A stretch of DNA of 64,000 nucleotides from Zygnema cylindricum (Eukaryota; Streptophyta; Zygnematophyceae; Zygnematales; Zygnemataceae): NCBI GenBank assembly GCA_037447655.1, contig JBBHKE010002234.1, positions 124,001 to 188,000 on the forward strand, given 5' to 3'. Made by a program: the position numbers and the translations under genes. Below are positions 29,199-42,614 of this stretch, piece after piece; positions within the stretch are counted from its first letter, which is position 1, and each line of letters opens with the position of its first letter. The notes beneath the pieces are model-generated. The model saw nothing but the letters and a program-made list of their open reading frames with translations. It was not told the DNA's origin and ran no database searches.

Positions 29199-31781
29199 AT
29201 TTTCTCCCATTGGCTATTGGACTCCAGGAAGAAGGGAAAAAGGGAAAAAAGGAAAATTTGCCAACAACCTTACTCACTTTTTGCCTTCTAAGGAATGTCT
29301 TAGAGGCTATCGGTAGGAAGTGTTTCTCCCAGTAGTGGAGTGCGAAGGAGTTGGGCTTAGGAGCCATAAACCTTCAAAAGCCTCATAAACCTATCAACAG
29401 TCGTAGATCTCATATGGAGTCTAGGCCCTTGGATCCAAATCCGAGCGACGTGACAAATAATCGGGTCACCAACGGTTTCCTAGATTCACAAAGGAGTTCG
29501 ACTCTGAGGTTTTTTGCAAAAACTTCAAAGACCCTTTTGCTTACGTATTTGAAAAAATCATTTAAGAGTGAGGAGGGATAGTTGTGACGTACAACTAAAT
29601 GATAGAAGTCTTCTAATGTGGAGTCTTAATATCCTTAAGTGGGCAAATGCCCACCAATAAGCGCATGAAAAACCGACCACCAAAAATTGTTGCCCGTGAC
29701 GTGACATTGGGACATGTAGACTACATGGGATTATTGGGAAAAAAATGACTCCTTAGAAAACATGATAGTCTCCCATAGTGGGAAAAAAGGACAAGAGATA
29801 AAAAGGACCTAATAAGTCAAAAATTGACTTAAAATTGCCCAGAGAATAAACTAAGAGGTGGGGGATTTGGGAACCGGCCAACAGGGAAGCGCCAATGTCT
29901 TTGTATGGGAAAAATAGAGGTCTTTCCTACCTCTTAGGTTTTTTGAAGGTCTTTTCTTTTTAGGTGGGATAAGCAAATGGGACCCACCGGAAAAAAATAA
30001 AAATTTCGAGCATCATTCGGGAGTCTGGGAAGGGACAAAAGTCACTTAGAGGTGTGTGAACTGAGAAACTATCGCATAGAATTGGGGGATGACGGAATCT
30101 AAGGCCGTGTGAGGGACTCGCGAGGCTCGAGAGGCCGGGCCAAAAATAGGGAGGGAGGGGAAATCAAGAGAGGGAGGGAAAAACAAGAGGGAGGGGAAAA
30201 CAAGAGAGGGAGGCGAAAACAAGGTAGGGAGGAGAAAACGGGGTCTTCACTTTACATGCAAGGGAGACATGGGCTCGACACTAGTCGAAGGATAGGTTAA
30301 CATTTATATTGTTATCATCTATGTCCCTTGCATCAGTGTAATTGTGCGAAGAATATTGAAAGAATCTTTTTCACAAGAACCCTCGGCAATCTATAACATT
30401 TAATTTCATAAAGATGTACAACAATTTCACAAGTATGTGTTAATATTCTTTTTGCCACTTAACACATTTTTTTCGTGGACGTGTTCGATTTTCGGTTGGA
30501 GACTGCCAGTCCGAAGGTGAGAACTTTCTGTGCAACTTGTCAAATTAGCAATAAGAGGTACATGGAGGAGAGACGCTTCAGGTGGCCAAAACAACAGTAA
30601 TACTGATACCGATACAAAGTTTCCTAATCACAAATGTTGAAGTACTGACGTGAAAGCTATGCTTGAAAACCAAGGTTTTGTACCGCCATTAAAATAAAAT
30701 TTTCCATAACATCCTAAAAGAACTCTTGATATGTAACTCTACATTTTAGACCCCAATCAGTCAAACTGAGGCCGCCCTGAAAATATAATTGATTGCCGGG
30801 GGCCAGAACTGTGGCCAAGACTTTCCTCCCGATAATAAATGAAGTCAACGGCCCCCCACAGCATATGCCGTCCAATCACAAGCAAGAACTGTCTGCTTTC
30901 CTAACCCTTGAGCAATCACATCCAAAAATGGCACTGCAGACTACAAAAACAAATATATAAAAATAAAAGGACCAGACTCGGCAAATGATACTAGTATACC
31001 AGAAACAGGACAATCCTGAAAAAGGAAACGTTACAAAAAGAAGAAACCGAGCCAAAAGAAAAAACATCTTGTAATCTCAGACATAATGAGTCTCTTGGGA
31101 ACATACATACACAGAATTGCACATTATGTATTTTTCATTTTCGCACATAATACAAACCACACGCTATTAAATACTCACAAACTCATGCTCCCATCAATCA
31201 ATATGCTGGAAAGGAATATCAAAATATTTTGACAACCAGACTTTAGAAAACAGCGCTGCTACCCCTTCCTGGCAATCAACATACACAAACCAATCACAGC
31301 GCGACAAGACTTACAACGAGCCCTAACGGGACGCACAATGCCTAAAGAGTTTAAATGAATTACCAAAGAGTTAGTCCACTAACCGTTTTAACTGCTGCCC
31401 CGAGACAGTCATCTAAAGGGCTGATCAAAAAAATTGTGCCCGCAACAAATCTTTCGCCTGACTGCCTAACCCTTGCTTCCAACTTTCCGGGCTTTAGGGT
31501 AAATGCACATGTCGGGACAGATTACTTAAACAGCTCTAAAAACTCATTACCAGCCCCTATGAGATCCGCTCCCTCCTCTACGCTCCTCACCTCTTTCCTC
31601 CATATTGCAGCCTTTTGCATCCCAGTGGTGAGTATATCCCCACCCATCGAAGCTTACCAGCCCGACTTAAGTGTGCAATGGCTCCACATCTTCGCTTTTA
31701 CTCTGTGGAGCAGTTTCTGGTATTTCAAAACCCCTAACGACAAGGTTTGAAAACCGAATTGTGACTCAACCTGTCCTCCGT
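29199..31781. other. Intergenic region between the non-LTR element and the TM9 gene
   Basis: 29199-30100 has no recognisable gene and may be old transposon sequence. 30148-30240 is a minisatellite of about 19 bases (GGGAGGGGAAAACAAGAGA type, about five units). 30400-30620 is a relic of the MITE seen at 6748-6950. From about 31000 to 31781 the sequence probably includes the TM9 3' UTR. A 131-codon frame at 31355-31750 on the plus strand lacks support. Confidence 0.5.
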
Positions 31782-34700
31782 CTAATCAATCTTCACTGAA
31801 GCATAGATCGTACGGACAAACCAATAGCAGGCATAGAAGCCGATTGTTCCGGTGAGGACAAAGAAGGAATAAGAGATAATGACCATGTATCCGAAGTAAA
31901 GAATACCAGAAACCAATTTGGAAATCTCCAATTTCGTGAAGAAGTAGAATGTGGCATACAGAAACAGGTAAAGAGCTGATGAGCCTGATGTCAGATATGC
32001 TCTCCACCACCAGTGATAGTCTTCACTACAGAGTTGGAAATAGCAGAGAACGATGGTGATTTCAGCACAAGTTACAATCAAAATAGCGAACACAAGGAAC
32101 AGGAAGCCGAAGATGTAATAGAACTGGTGAAGCCAGATGGAAGTCAAGATGAAGAATAACTCAATAAAAACAGCACCGAAGGGCAAAATACCTCCAATGA
32201 GAATTGAAAACACCGGGCGCATATACCAGGCCTGTTCCGGAATTTGACGGGGAATTTTATTTGTACGGACAGGGTCTTCAATGGCAGCCTTCTTGAAGCC
32301 AAAGTAGCTTCCAATAAAAACAAGGGGTACAGAAATACCAAACCAAAGGAATACAAGTGCAAACATTGTCCCGAAAGGAACAGCCCCAGAGGATTCCTCT
32401 CCCCAAATGAGGGCATTGAGGATGAAAAAGACAACAAAAATTGTTCCGGGGAAAAGGAAAGCTGTCTTGATGGTGTTCATCTTCCAGTCTGTGCCTTTGA
32501 ACATCTTGAACAGTCTGGCAGAAGCATATCCGGCAAAAAGCCCCATGAAAACCCAAAGCAACAACATTGCTGTTGTAAGCCCCCCACGGTTTGCGGGTGA
32601 TAAGAATCCGAGGACCGCGAAAACCATTGTCACTAAAGTCATGCTAAAAAATTGGACTCCTGTCCCCACAAAAACACAAAGAAGGCCATAATTCACAGGT
32701 GGTCTAAACACATCACCGTGGACCAGTTTCCATCCAGTCTCCTCCTGTGCCTCGTCTTGAGTCTCAAGCTGGTTGTACTTAGAAATGTCGCGGTGAAGTG
32801 TTCGCATCATAATCATGGCAACCATGCCTGACAAGAAGAGGACAATCATGAGGGAGTTGATAATGGAAAACCAGTGAATCTGGTCATCCGTCATCAGAAG
32901 ATATGTGTCCCATCGAGAAGCCCATTTCACGGGACTTTGCTGCATTAGACAGCATACACAAATCATTAGCTTCCAGACGTTTGTTTAGGCCTTTCTGTTT
33001 GTATCTGTTCACCCATTACAGAAAAGATGTTTATCCGTTACAGAGAAATTTGTTGAACCATGACAGAGGAAGTGAATAAAAGGAGAGGCGTAGAACAACG
33101 ACTCGGTCATTACAACCACATTAATTGATTCAACCTAATGCTTATCAGACATCCTCCAAATTCAACTTTAACGAAAACAGCTGACAGATGCTGTCATTAG
33201 AAAACCAAAAAGCTAATAATACAAATGCCCCTAAGCCAGCGGACATGAATGTGAAACCCTAAATTGGGATATAAAAAAAACCGGTCTCCAAGTTTTTCTG
33301 TGTTTAAAGAACAAGGTTGAGCATACCTAGAGCCCAGAAAGACCTGTGACATCAAAAAGCTGACTCTATATTTCACATATAGAAAACAATACTATTTTCA
33401 ACAAAAGAAAAAGCTCCATATTTCACAAAAGAATTTGAATTAAAGCCCTATGACATAAAGTGGCAAAAATAGTGAGTAGAAGTCTAGTAGTTAACTGACC
33501 TTAAAGATGACATCGTATGTGAAAATGACTTCCTGAGAATCTTCAACTGGCTGGGGGGTGCGCGCATGGTTAACATATTGCATGCTACCAGGGTTGCATG
33601 TAAGGAGACGAGGCTTGGTGGGATCCCAAGGAGATTCATAGTCGTGCTTCACACTGCAAAGGGAGAGGGAAGGGGGGGAAGAGAGAGAGCAAGGGCGAGG
33701 TAGAGGGAGAAGAGGAAGAGGAAGAGGAGAGGGAGGTACAGGAGAGGGAGGAAGAGGGAAAGAGAGAGGGAGGGAATGAAAGTTAACCAGCAGATACTCA
33801 GATTCCTTGAAAAGCACAGAACATGGCTCAAAGGGGTTTCACACTAGAAAAGCCTCCAGGACAAAATGATGAGCAGGAGCAAAATGAGGAAAGGACAGTT
33901 ACTGCACAATTTTAAACAAAGTGCACACACTACAACAACAGTTTACATAGTTAAATGTGCAACAAGGAAACGTTCAAACGAAGCATAAATAAATGTAGCA
34001 TATAAGAGTTTGTGTCTATTTTCTAACATGGTCAACAGAGCAATTTCAATTAAAGCAGGAATATCTGGTTTAACAATTATGAACCCTAACTGCTATTTAA
34101 CTGCTTTCGGTTACTGTACAATACAGGTCAGCCGAAAGCTGAACAATTAGTAGAACCTGCACACTTGTAATAAAGAAAAGCACTAGTATGCCAAACAACA
34201 AGCACCAGTTGAGAAGTGCAAAATTTGTCACTCACTTGACCAGCTTATATTTCAACATGAGAAGCCCATAGAATCAGTAAACACATCAAAAAACAAAGAG
34301 ACGTGCGTAGAAAAAACAGACACTTATCGGAGGCACATAGAATTAAAATGTCAAAAAACAGAAGGACCTGTGACGGAATAAAATAGAGACACACCTGAAG
34401 GGTTCAACTTCAAAACCAACAATGCGTTGTAAAGTTGCTGAGAGATCTTTGTGGTAAAGAACTGTGAAACGCAAATGATTGTGAAGGAAATACTTCTCCT
34501 CTCCACCGTCCTGTAGAAAGTCAACCAAGAGTCAAATCGAAAATATACAAATTAGTCACATCTAACACATGCTTTAAAAGAGAAAAAACGAAAGGAAACG
34601 GTATACCCGGGTTGGCCCGTACTAAACGCATATTATACAGGTTTAACGAGTTTAACAGTATGGCATAACCACATGCCATACTTTTTCGCACTGTAAAACT

Positions 34701-36073
34701 ATAACCTAAACCAGCAAATGCTGTAGTAATGTCGAGTTCACAAACATTCTTCTCAATCAGAAACAATCCCGAATGAAAATGTGACATCACATATACGAGC
34801 ACAAGGAAGAATAAAAAAAGAATTCCAATTGGGTGATCTGGTCAAACAATTGAGCGGGAAATCACAAATACAGAAACACACCTCCACTTGCGCATGGAAA
34901 CCAATAGGGAAGCCACGCTCATATATCTTCAAAGGAACATTGTTTTCTGTTCGAACCTTCACCATAGCAACTGGAAGATTATCCAGGATCCTGAAAAAAC
35001 AAGGGAGGGCCAGAAAGGACAAAAAGGATGAGCATTTTGGCAAAGAGCCAACAAAGACACATGCAATCACCAAAAAATAGGAAATCCGAAAATGCAAAGA
35101 AACGATCCAACCAAACCTACGTAACAGATCTCACATGTTCACACGGTAAATCCTCCTCAATCCTCTCCTTGAGGACCTTTGTTTCCGATTTTGTGAGTCC
35201 AACCTTCTTGCAGACAATCTTGCACTGCTCATCGTTCTTCATCTCAAACTGTGCACATAAAAAAATCGAAGTGAAAAACAAAATTTATAAATGAATAGTC
35301 AGGCCAGTGTCCGGGATTACAGCCACCAAACTACGTAAGGAAAGAAGCTGGGCGAGGAGTTATCACTTACCTCGTACAGAGAGTTCTCAATCCGATCACC
35401 TCTCAACACCTCACCAAGATTTTCAGCCCTATTCAAAATAGACTGAGGCTCGCAGAAGGCTTTTACAGAATAATACTCATATGGAAGCTGAGTCTTTGTT
35501 GACGTAAGCTTGTTAACTTTCACCGCCAGCTTGTCATTCTGCAAAAGAAGATGGCCATTGCTAATCAGAATACTGATGCATTCTACCTCCTTCTTTAACC
35601 GCATTCCATCTAAAACATTTAATCGGCTACAAATATTGGAGAAATACAGGACAACAAGAGATTAAGAATACTTTGTCGTCCATATCCATTGCCATACCAC
35701 AGACAGGAAATAGCATAAGAAAGCAAGTTTCCATCTTCAACTTGTTCCTATAACAGCAATAGCAGAATAATAATTTTCTGAGAATTGAGATCAACCGCCA
35801 GACAAGTTCACTATGATCTGAAAAACGTAATGACCGATGTACATCATAATCCACTAATATATTTGCTCGATCTTGTCCTAGGAATGCTAGAATCTTCAGA
35901 AAATACTGCGATTTCCATCGATTTCTGTAAAATAAGAATCTGTTTAGCAATCCGCACACCTTAGCAAAATCCTGTGGAGCCACTCCTGGGAGATAGAAAG
36001 CGGATGCGAGGCTAGGAAGAAGCGAGAGCAAGAGAACTACTGGTAAAGACGCCATAGCTTTCTGAGGCGCCAT
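31782..36073 (-). CDS. TMN (TM9SF): Transmembrane 9 superfamily (EMP70/TM9SF) protein, 7 exons
   Basis: Endomembrane protein of the Golgi/endosome family. Exons on the minus strand: 36073-35960, 35538-35371, 35248-35121, 34990-34882, 34510-34395, 33653-33500 and 32939-31782. All junctions are GT-AG, all phases agree, and the product is 648 residues, normal for the plant family. Residues 1-25 are a signal peptide ending before F-Y-L-P-G-V-A-P, the conserved mature start. A lumenal domain follows to about residue 280. Exon 7 encodes nine hydrophobic segments, including [21 protein letters not shown] and [12 protein letters not shown]. The C-terminus K-I-D fits the KXD/E motif that retains plant TM9 proteins in the Golgi. 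The start is the first ATG in AAGGCCATGGC; a second in-frame ATG is six codons later. The ORF is intact. Confidence 0.96.
33660..33780 (+). repeat. Purine-rich tract in TM9 intron 6 (minus)
   Basis: GGAGAGGGAAG-type array, directly abutting the exon 6 acceptor. On the coding strand it is a polypyrimidine tract of about 110 bases. Confidence 0.8.
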
Positions 36074-36962
36074 GGCCTTTGGCGATTTGGCGCAAAACTA
36101 TGCCTACCAAGTACTACTAGTTTCAACACAAAGGTCTTCCAGTAGAGATGAGGGAAAATCGCTTCCGAACAAAGGCATAGGTTTGGCCTAAGCTGAGGCA
36201 ATCAGACTGCAAACTTTTGGGCGTCCTCTCGGAACATATAGCACATCCGAGCCATTGATTGGAATACAATTACAGAATCTAAACCGTTCAATTCCAGAAG
36301 TATAGGTTTGTTTAAAATCCGTAAAATATTACAACACCGTGTTGTTTTTTTTTTTTTTTGATGGAAAAAAACTAATTGTAGGACCAGGCGGTTTCGCTGG
36401 GTAGTTAACTAATTATGAAACTTTGCGTTCTTGACGCTCCGGATGGATCTTCGTAAACGAATAATAATCCCAGCCGTTAGTGCTCTTACTGGTAACGTGT
36501 CATTGGCTCAGATATCAAAATCCGTACGTAGATTTAAATTATGCTTTTTGTTAAGGCTATACGGTATGGTACATGCTTCTCAGACTTTTCATTCTTCCCG
36601 CCTTTCTTATTGTTTTGTTTTTTTTCATTTGTTTGTTGATTTACTCAATTAACCACAAACTTTTGTTTAAAAGTCCCTGTTTTCGGGGTCCACCCCTTGT
36701 CATACAAATCCGTACCACCCAGTTTGTATGGAATTGCTGAATTTTCGCCGTAGAATCTGGATTTGTCCTACTTCGCACAGATCGTCCAACAGCAACGGGT
36801 AACTACCGTTATCAGATTTTCTACTTCCGGTAACCAAATGCTTGGACCAGCTCAGTCATATTCCGTTATCGACGCTAAGACTGAACGGCATTATGACCGT
36901 ACGGAAATACATTGCTGTACTGTACTGTACCAGACAGGAACTGAAAGTGCAAAGCTGGGGAG
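36074..36962. other. Region upstream of the TM9 gene
   Basis: The TM9 promoter and 5' UTR should lie in roughly 36074-36400, but I see no confident TATA box. From about 36400 the sequence takes on the gtac-rich character of the repeat block (CCGTACG, GTACGGT). No gene is seen. Confidence 0.4.
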
Positions 36963-38025
36963 TACACCTTGAATCTAGTGTTGGGTATCGAGGACCGTTT
37001 GCCGATATTCGATATATATCGAATTTCAGGTACCCGATAATCAATATATCGATTCGATATATCTAATTTCAAATCATCGCGATGTATCTCCGATATATTT
37101 CCAATATATCGTATTGTCAATATATCGAAGCTAAAAAAAAAAAAAAAAAAAAAAATCCCAAAGGTTTTCAAAGTCTCGTGACTTCGGACAAAGTGACTGT
37201 AAAATCTTTGCCGGAAAGAAATACGGTTTTTTCCTGAAAGTCAGCAGAGTGAAGGAGATCTCTGAGGTACATTGACGAGGTACACTTGTGAAATACACGT
37301 ACGTCATACGCAGGTACGATTTTACAGACGAAGGAGGTCGGTTTCCAGATATTCGATGATTTTTGAGATTTGGTAGTCAGCTAACTTGGAACCACTCATA
37401 TCAGAACACGTATGTAAAACTTTTTGACAAAAGATACGCGATGTACCCGAGGCCTCAGTAATACATAAATTTTGCTGTCCGTACTATTACAGAGACCTTA
37501 TCGTGTAACCATACCCCAAAAAATTAATCATTACAATTTCAGAATTAGTACTTTTTTGTCGGTTACATTTTGCGGCGTCTGCATTTAAGTCACGGAACGA
37601 AAATCACGGCGTACGTGGCGTATTAGACAATTTGACTTTTTCGCTAAAATAACATATTATATAAAAAAATAAAAAATAAAAATTTAAAAAATACTATATA
37701 TCGCGATATATATCGCGATATTTTATGATGGTCTCGGTACGATATATCGAGGATCCTCCTCGATCAATATTCGATATATCGAATATCGAGATTATCGCGA
37801 TATGAATTTACCCGATACCCAACACTACTTGAATCGTTATAAGCGTATAGAAATTATTAGTGTAAAGAAAAAATTAACGTCATTCATTATAATTTAGTGC
37901 CAGGAGACGTGGCAGATTATGGTCCACATCCTTAAATAGTGTAATATATTATATTTAAGGTATCAATGTCAAAATTTTGGGGTGCTGATATAGCGTACAT
38001 AAGGCTAATAACGATTCACGGTGTA
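36963..38025. mobile_element. 203-bp TA-flanked MITE interrupted by a hAT-like element
   Basis: The left end TACACCTTGAATC stops at the hAT insertion and resumes after it as GTTATAAGCGTATAG; the right end is CGATTCACGGTGTA. Removing the hAT element and one TSD leaves 203 bases, exactly the length of the close relative at 57932-58134, which shares GCCAGGAGRCGTGGCAGATT and the rest of the body. Confidence 0.88.
36976..37827. mobile_element. hAT-like palindromic MITE, copy 3
   Basis: Ends TAGTGTTGGGTATCG and reverse complement have a perfect 8-bp duplication CTTGAATC (36968-36975, 37828-37835). The 852 bases include CGATATATCG arms and a centre in reverse orientation to copy 2. The centre contains TTACATTTTGCGGCGTCT and ACGTGTATTTCACAAGTGTA-like sequence. 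Confidence 0.93.
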
Positions 38026-38848
38026 GTGTTGGGTATCAAGGACCATTTGCCGATATTCAATATATATCGAATTTCAAGTACCCGATAATCGATATATCGC
38101 TTCGATATATCGAAAATCAAAATATCGCGATATATCGCCAATATATCGTATCGTCAATATATCGAAGCATTTAAAAAAAAAATGAAAATTTTCACAGTTT
38201 TCCAAAGTCACGTGCCTTCGGACACGGTGACCGTCAATTTTTTGCCGAAAAACAAATACAATTTTTCCCTGAAAGTCGGCAGAGTGAAGGAGATCTTTGA
38301 GGTACATTGACACGGTACACTTACATAATACGCAAGCACACGTACATAATACGCAAGTACGGATTTCCATACGAAAATGGTCGGTTCTCAAATCTTTGAA
38401 GATTTTAGAGATTTGATCGTCAACTTACATGGAACCACTCAAATCAAAACACGTATGCAAAAACTTGTTAACAGAAGGTACGCGATGTAGAAATTTTGCT
38501 GTCCGTACTATTACAAAGACCTCCTCATGTAACCATACCCCAAATAAGTAATTATATGAATTACAAAATTTGTACTTTTTTGTTGGTATCATTTTCGGCG
38601 TCTACCTTTAAGTCACGAACGAAAATCACGTCGTACGTGGCGTATAAGACAATTCGTTTTTTTCGCTAAAATAGCATATTATATTAAAAAATAAAATATT
38701 AAATTTAAAAAATACTATATATCGCGATATATATCGCGATGATTTATATTGGTCTCGGTACGATATATCGAGGAGTATGCTCGATCGATATTCAATATAT
38801 CAAATATTGAAATTATCGCGATATGAATTTACCCGATACCCAACACTA
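38024..38848. mobile_element. hAT-like palindromic MITE, copy 4 (no target duplication)
   Basis: Same ends and centre as copy 3, and 825 bases long. The left flank is TCACGGTG (the end of the 203-bp MITE), but the right flank is TTGGGGAG, so no duplication is present. The first bases also coincide with the last TA of the MITE. Confidence 0.88.
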
Positions 38849-39557
38849 TTGGGGAGGGACTTTGTCATGTAGACAGTTGAAACACCCTAAGACAACTGTC
38901 ACAGCTCGACGATACTGTACCCCGTGTATCACTATTAGTGTCAACACTAGTAGCGGTTCGTAGTTGTACTTAAGACGAGGAAGTTGGTCGGTAACTGTAT
39001 CGCTGGACAGTTAGCGAAGGGAATTTGGCAAGCAGAAAGCCTCAAAAGAGTGAAGGTTTGAACCATAGTTCAAAAGTAGGTGTTTCTATTGTAGGTCTTT
39101 TGTCGGCGCCTTCATCGTAAGTTGTGTTATGGGCTTTTCATGTGACCGTCTCAAGTCGCTACTTTGATCAGCGACCGTCCGATCGTCCAAATCTGACTAT
39201 GGTCCTATCGTAAGTTGTGTTATAGGCTTTTTATGTGATCTTCTTAGATCGCTACTTTGATCAGAGATTGTCCGATCCTTCGAATCTAACGGTTTAAATA
39301 AAAAGTCGCTCAAAACTCACAGAAAATATTTTTTTGTCCGTTTTTTTTCTTCAAATTTAGACATGACGTTTAATTCTCTATCGATCAATGTGCAACTCAA
39401 CCCTGTTACTATTTTATTTCATTTTGCGCCCAATACAATATGGGTCTTAAGGGTATATTGTATTTTTTGCGTACAATACGCATATTGTATGGGTGTACTT
39501 TCACCTACTTTTGAACTATGGTCTGAACCACATTGGACTCATTGTACTTATATGGTA
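38849..39557. repeat. Foldback repeat family copy
   Basis: 39062-39522 is bounded by ACCATAGTTCAAAAGTAGGT and its reverse complement. Sequences left of it (38960-39060, CTGGACAG...AGAGTGAAGG) match 54130-54235. The body (TAAGTTGTGTTATGGGCTTT, CGCTACTTTGATCAG) matches 54470-54550 and 57110-57165. Confidence 0.65.
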
Positions 39558-39774
39558 TACACCGTGTATCGCTATTAGGGTTAAAAAAAAATCGCCACTT
39601 AAACATCTTTTATCCGTACACACTTGTCTCAATCAGATGGAGACGGCCAATCGAAAGATGAGGATCTTCGCTTGCAATTGCCACCGTCATATCCAAATCC
39701 GACAAGAGTGTACGGAAAAACGATGTTTAAAAGTGGCAAAAAACACATTTTCACTAATAGCGATTCACGGTGTA
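39558..39774. mobile_element. 217-bp TA-flanked MITE
   Basis: Ends TACACCGTGTATCGCTATTA and CTAATAGCGATTCACGGTGT(A). The body (GCCACTTAAACATC...AAAGTGGCAAAAAACAC) is also inverted and related to 53935-54130 and 6748-6950. Confidence 0.75.
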
Positions 39775-40382
39775 CATTACACCACGAATCGCTAATAGCG
39801 TGTAAAACGCTAATTCGGTTCCTCTACATTTTGACCCAAATTCTTAAATACACCCCGAATCGTAATTAGAGTAAGGAAAGAATTAGTGTAGAGAGATGAA
39901 AAAACATAATTAGCATTATTAACTCTGATTTAGGCAATCAATTGTTTTTAAAAAAATATTCTAATTTATCCATAACTATAATTTGGGTTTCTTTCCGTAA
40001 TAATTATCCACGTTGAATATCTCTACTATAAATAAGGTACAGGAACTGAATCTGACAAAATGTGCAGTTTCACGTCATTATAACGTTTGCACTACGCGGT
40101 ATGTGAAAACGCAGTTACATGCTACGGCTTGTATTCAATCATTTTTTGTACTTATTTAGTAAATATAGTACAATTTTGCACGGTCAGACACTGACCGTAC
40201 ACCACACTATTTAAAACGACACTATATTAGAGTTGTTAACGCTGATTCAAATTGTATTTTAAACAATGTATAGAATAATTTAGAATTATGCACTTTATTT
40301 AGGGTGATAGAGTCAAAATTTGGGGCGACGGAATTAACGTACATAACGCTAATTACGATTCATAATGTAGTTAATAATTATA
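39775..40382. repeat. Relic MITE sequence
   Basis: Fragments with CACGAATCGCTAATAGCG, GAATCGTAATTAGAGTAAGG and ACACCACACTATTT motifs belong to the same MITE families. No clear boundaries or genes can be assigned. Confidence 0.45.
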
Positions 40383-42208
40383 AGGAATTGTTCATGTCAA
40401 TGACTATTTTGGTAGCGCACAGTCCCTTACGTCCCCTTGTCAAAGATTGTACGTTCAAAGTACACATCGGTACAATTAATATACCGTTTAGTTTAAATTT
40501 GACTGTCAATTAGTTGAACAGCTTTGCTTTTCAAAATATTGTAACAACCGGTTAAAATGTTGCCGCGATTGCGAACGCCAATTGTCATAATAAAATCAAC
40601 GTTTCACACGGTTTGCCCTGGTTTACGGAAACATAACTGCGGCAACCACGTGTAAATAAAAGTGTTGCGCACAATCACTTTTTGTCTTTACGTGAGCTCC
40701 ACAGCGGGAGCACATGTTCGCTTTTAACTTAGCCGCAAAATTGAAATTTAATCGCCAATCGTAAATAGTGTAGCTTGATTTGGTCTCAGTGACGACTCAC
40801 ATTTTTTTCATTTAGTTATAATTGGTATTTTTACACCGGTCCGTTTTATTGTAGTGTTTAAATTTTATTTCTTTCCGTGCGGTTTAATATGTTCAAACAA
40901 GATTTATAACACTCTAGTTTTCAGAGGTTTCATTTCGCGTCGTTCTTCAATTTGCCTCTAAGGGTCAAGTAATATCAGTCGAAAAGTGGGGTAGTTTACA
41001 AAAGTCCATGCCTATCCCTACCAAACCATACTGTTTATTTTGTTTTTATAGGAGAAACAACATTACAAAGAATTTTGTCAATACTCTAAGAATGGGAGGT
41101 AACATTGAACGTCTGATATTTACTCACAAGGTGTTCGCTTCATTTTTATTTTTAGCTGACAACGTTGGTGTAAGAGGTGGGGTTGTCGGCGACTGAAAAA
41201 AATGAACCGTGACACGCTAGATACCTCCCAGAAAGTTGGATATTCATTCGTGGGGCGTTGGCTCCATTTTTCTCTGTAGCTCACAATGCCACAATGTTGT
41301 TGTAGGAGGTGGGTTGTCAGCTAAAAAAAAAATTGAATCGCGACATTCTGGACGATCAAGCTACGTGTCACGACGGACAACCAACAAAAAATCACAATAT
41401 TTGCACATGGTATGTACCTTTCTAGATGCAACTGGAAATAAAAAAATCAATCTCAAAACGGTCTTTTGTCGCGCTGTTTTTGGCAAAGCTCTTTCATCAC
41501 ATTATTTCCAGGAAGGGATTTTCGCCATGTTCAAAAACATGAACCCTACAAAATGAGCTCGCGTAGAAGACTGGCGTTTGCAAAACGTACAAAAAAAATG
41601 TCGTATTATAACTCGGTATGCAAGTACATTGTAAGCAAGTGAAGATTTTAAGTGAAATTTGTTGGTGTTAAAAAGTTGAAGGATATTCAATATCGGATCG
41701 TAGCTTACGTTGTGCCATTCAACACGTGGTTTACAAGCTCTTCGTCATGGAACATCGACTTCGGCCCGTAGAGATGGTCGTACGATTACTGAAACAAAAG
41801 ATGGAACGACACCCTAAGTTCAAGGTAACACTTTGAGATTAAATTTCAACTTTGCGGCTAAGTTGAAAAGCGAACATGTGCTCTCACTGCGGAGCTCATG
41901 TAGAGGCAGAAAGTGACTGTGCGCAACACTTTTATTTATATGTGGTTGTCGCGGTTATGTTTCCGTAAACCTTGGGCGGCCGTGTGAAATGTTGATTTTA
42001 CTATGACAGGTGATGTTCGCAAGCGCGACAAAATTTAAACTAGTTGTAACAATATTTTGAAAGACAAAGTTGTTCAACTAGTTGACCGTCAAATTTAAAC
42101 TCATTGGTACTTTAATTGTACCAATGTGTATTTAAAACGTACAATCTTTGACAAATTGACGTATGTGACTGTGCGCAACTAAAATAGTCAGTGCCATAAT
42201 CAATTCCC
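40383..42208. mobile_element. MULE-like long-TIR element, interrupted by a Harbinger-like element
   Basis: The left arm (GGAATTGTTCATGTCAATG...) and right arm (...CATAATCAATTCCC) are inverted over about 380 bases and match elements X and 43181-53887. A clear 9-bp duplication is not visible, so the insertion is old. Without the nested element it is about 970 bases. Confidence 0.75.
40962..41814. mobile_element. PIF/Harbinger-like non-autonomous element
   Basis: Starts GGGTCAAGTAATATCAGTCG, ends GATGGAACGACACCC, with TAA on both sides (40959-40961, 41815-41817). Body related to 59313-60055 and 61182-61919 (GAAAAGTGG, GTAGTTTACAAAA, TTTTGTTTTTATA). Confidence 0.82.
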
Positions 42209-42614
42209 TATTTCTATTTTTTTTCTTTATGCCTTTTAAGGTTTTGTTATAATTAGCGTTAATAACGAAAGTACATTGCGAATTAAATAGTATGGTGTAC
42301 GGTCAGTGTCATACTGTACAAAAATGTACTTTACTAAGTGAAAAAATACATAAAATGATTTAACATAACCGCACATGCATGTGAATGTGCGCAATACAAG
42401 AGGGATGAAATCGTGATGTAAAAAATCAAGTTTGCACATAAACGTCCGACAACATTGTGGGAACATACGGTTTGTGCACGTTTTTACATTTTTTTTACGT
42501 GTTCCTATGTTAGGTTAAACATCTTTACGACGAGTTTTTTTTTTGAAAAACCCAAATTAGAGTTGGTAAAAAACTAGTGTAAATGTTTTTCTTGAAATTT
42601 TTCATATTCTCAAC

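Noticed and set aside
31355-31750. 131-codon plus-strand ORF downstream of TM9
   Set aside because: No recognisable domain and antisense to the likely TM9 3' UTR.
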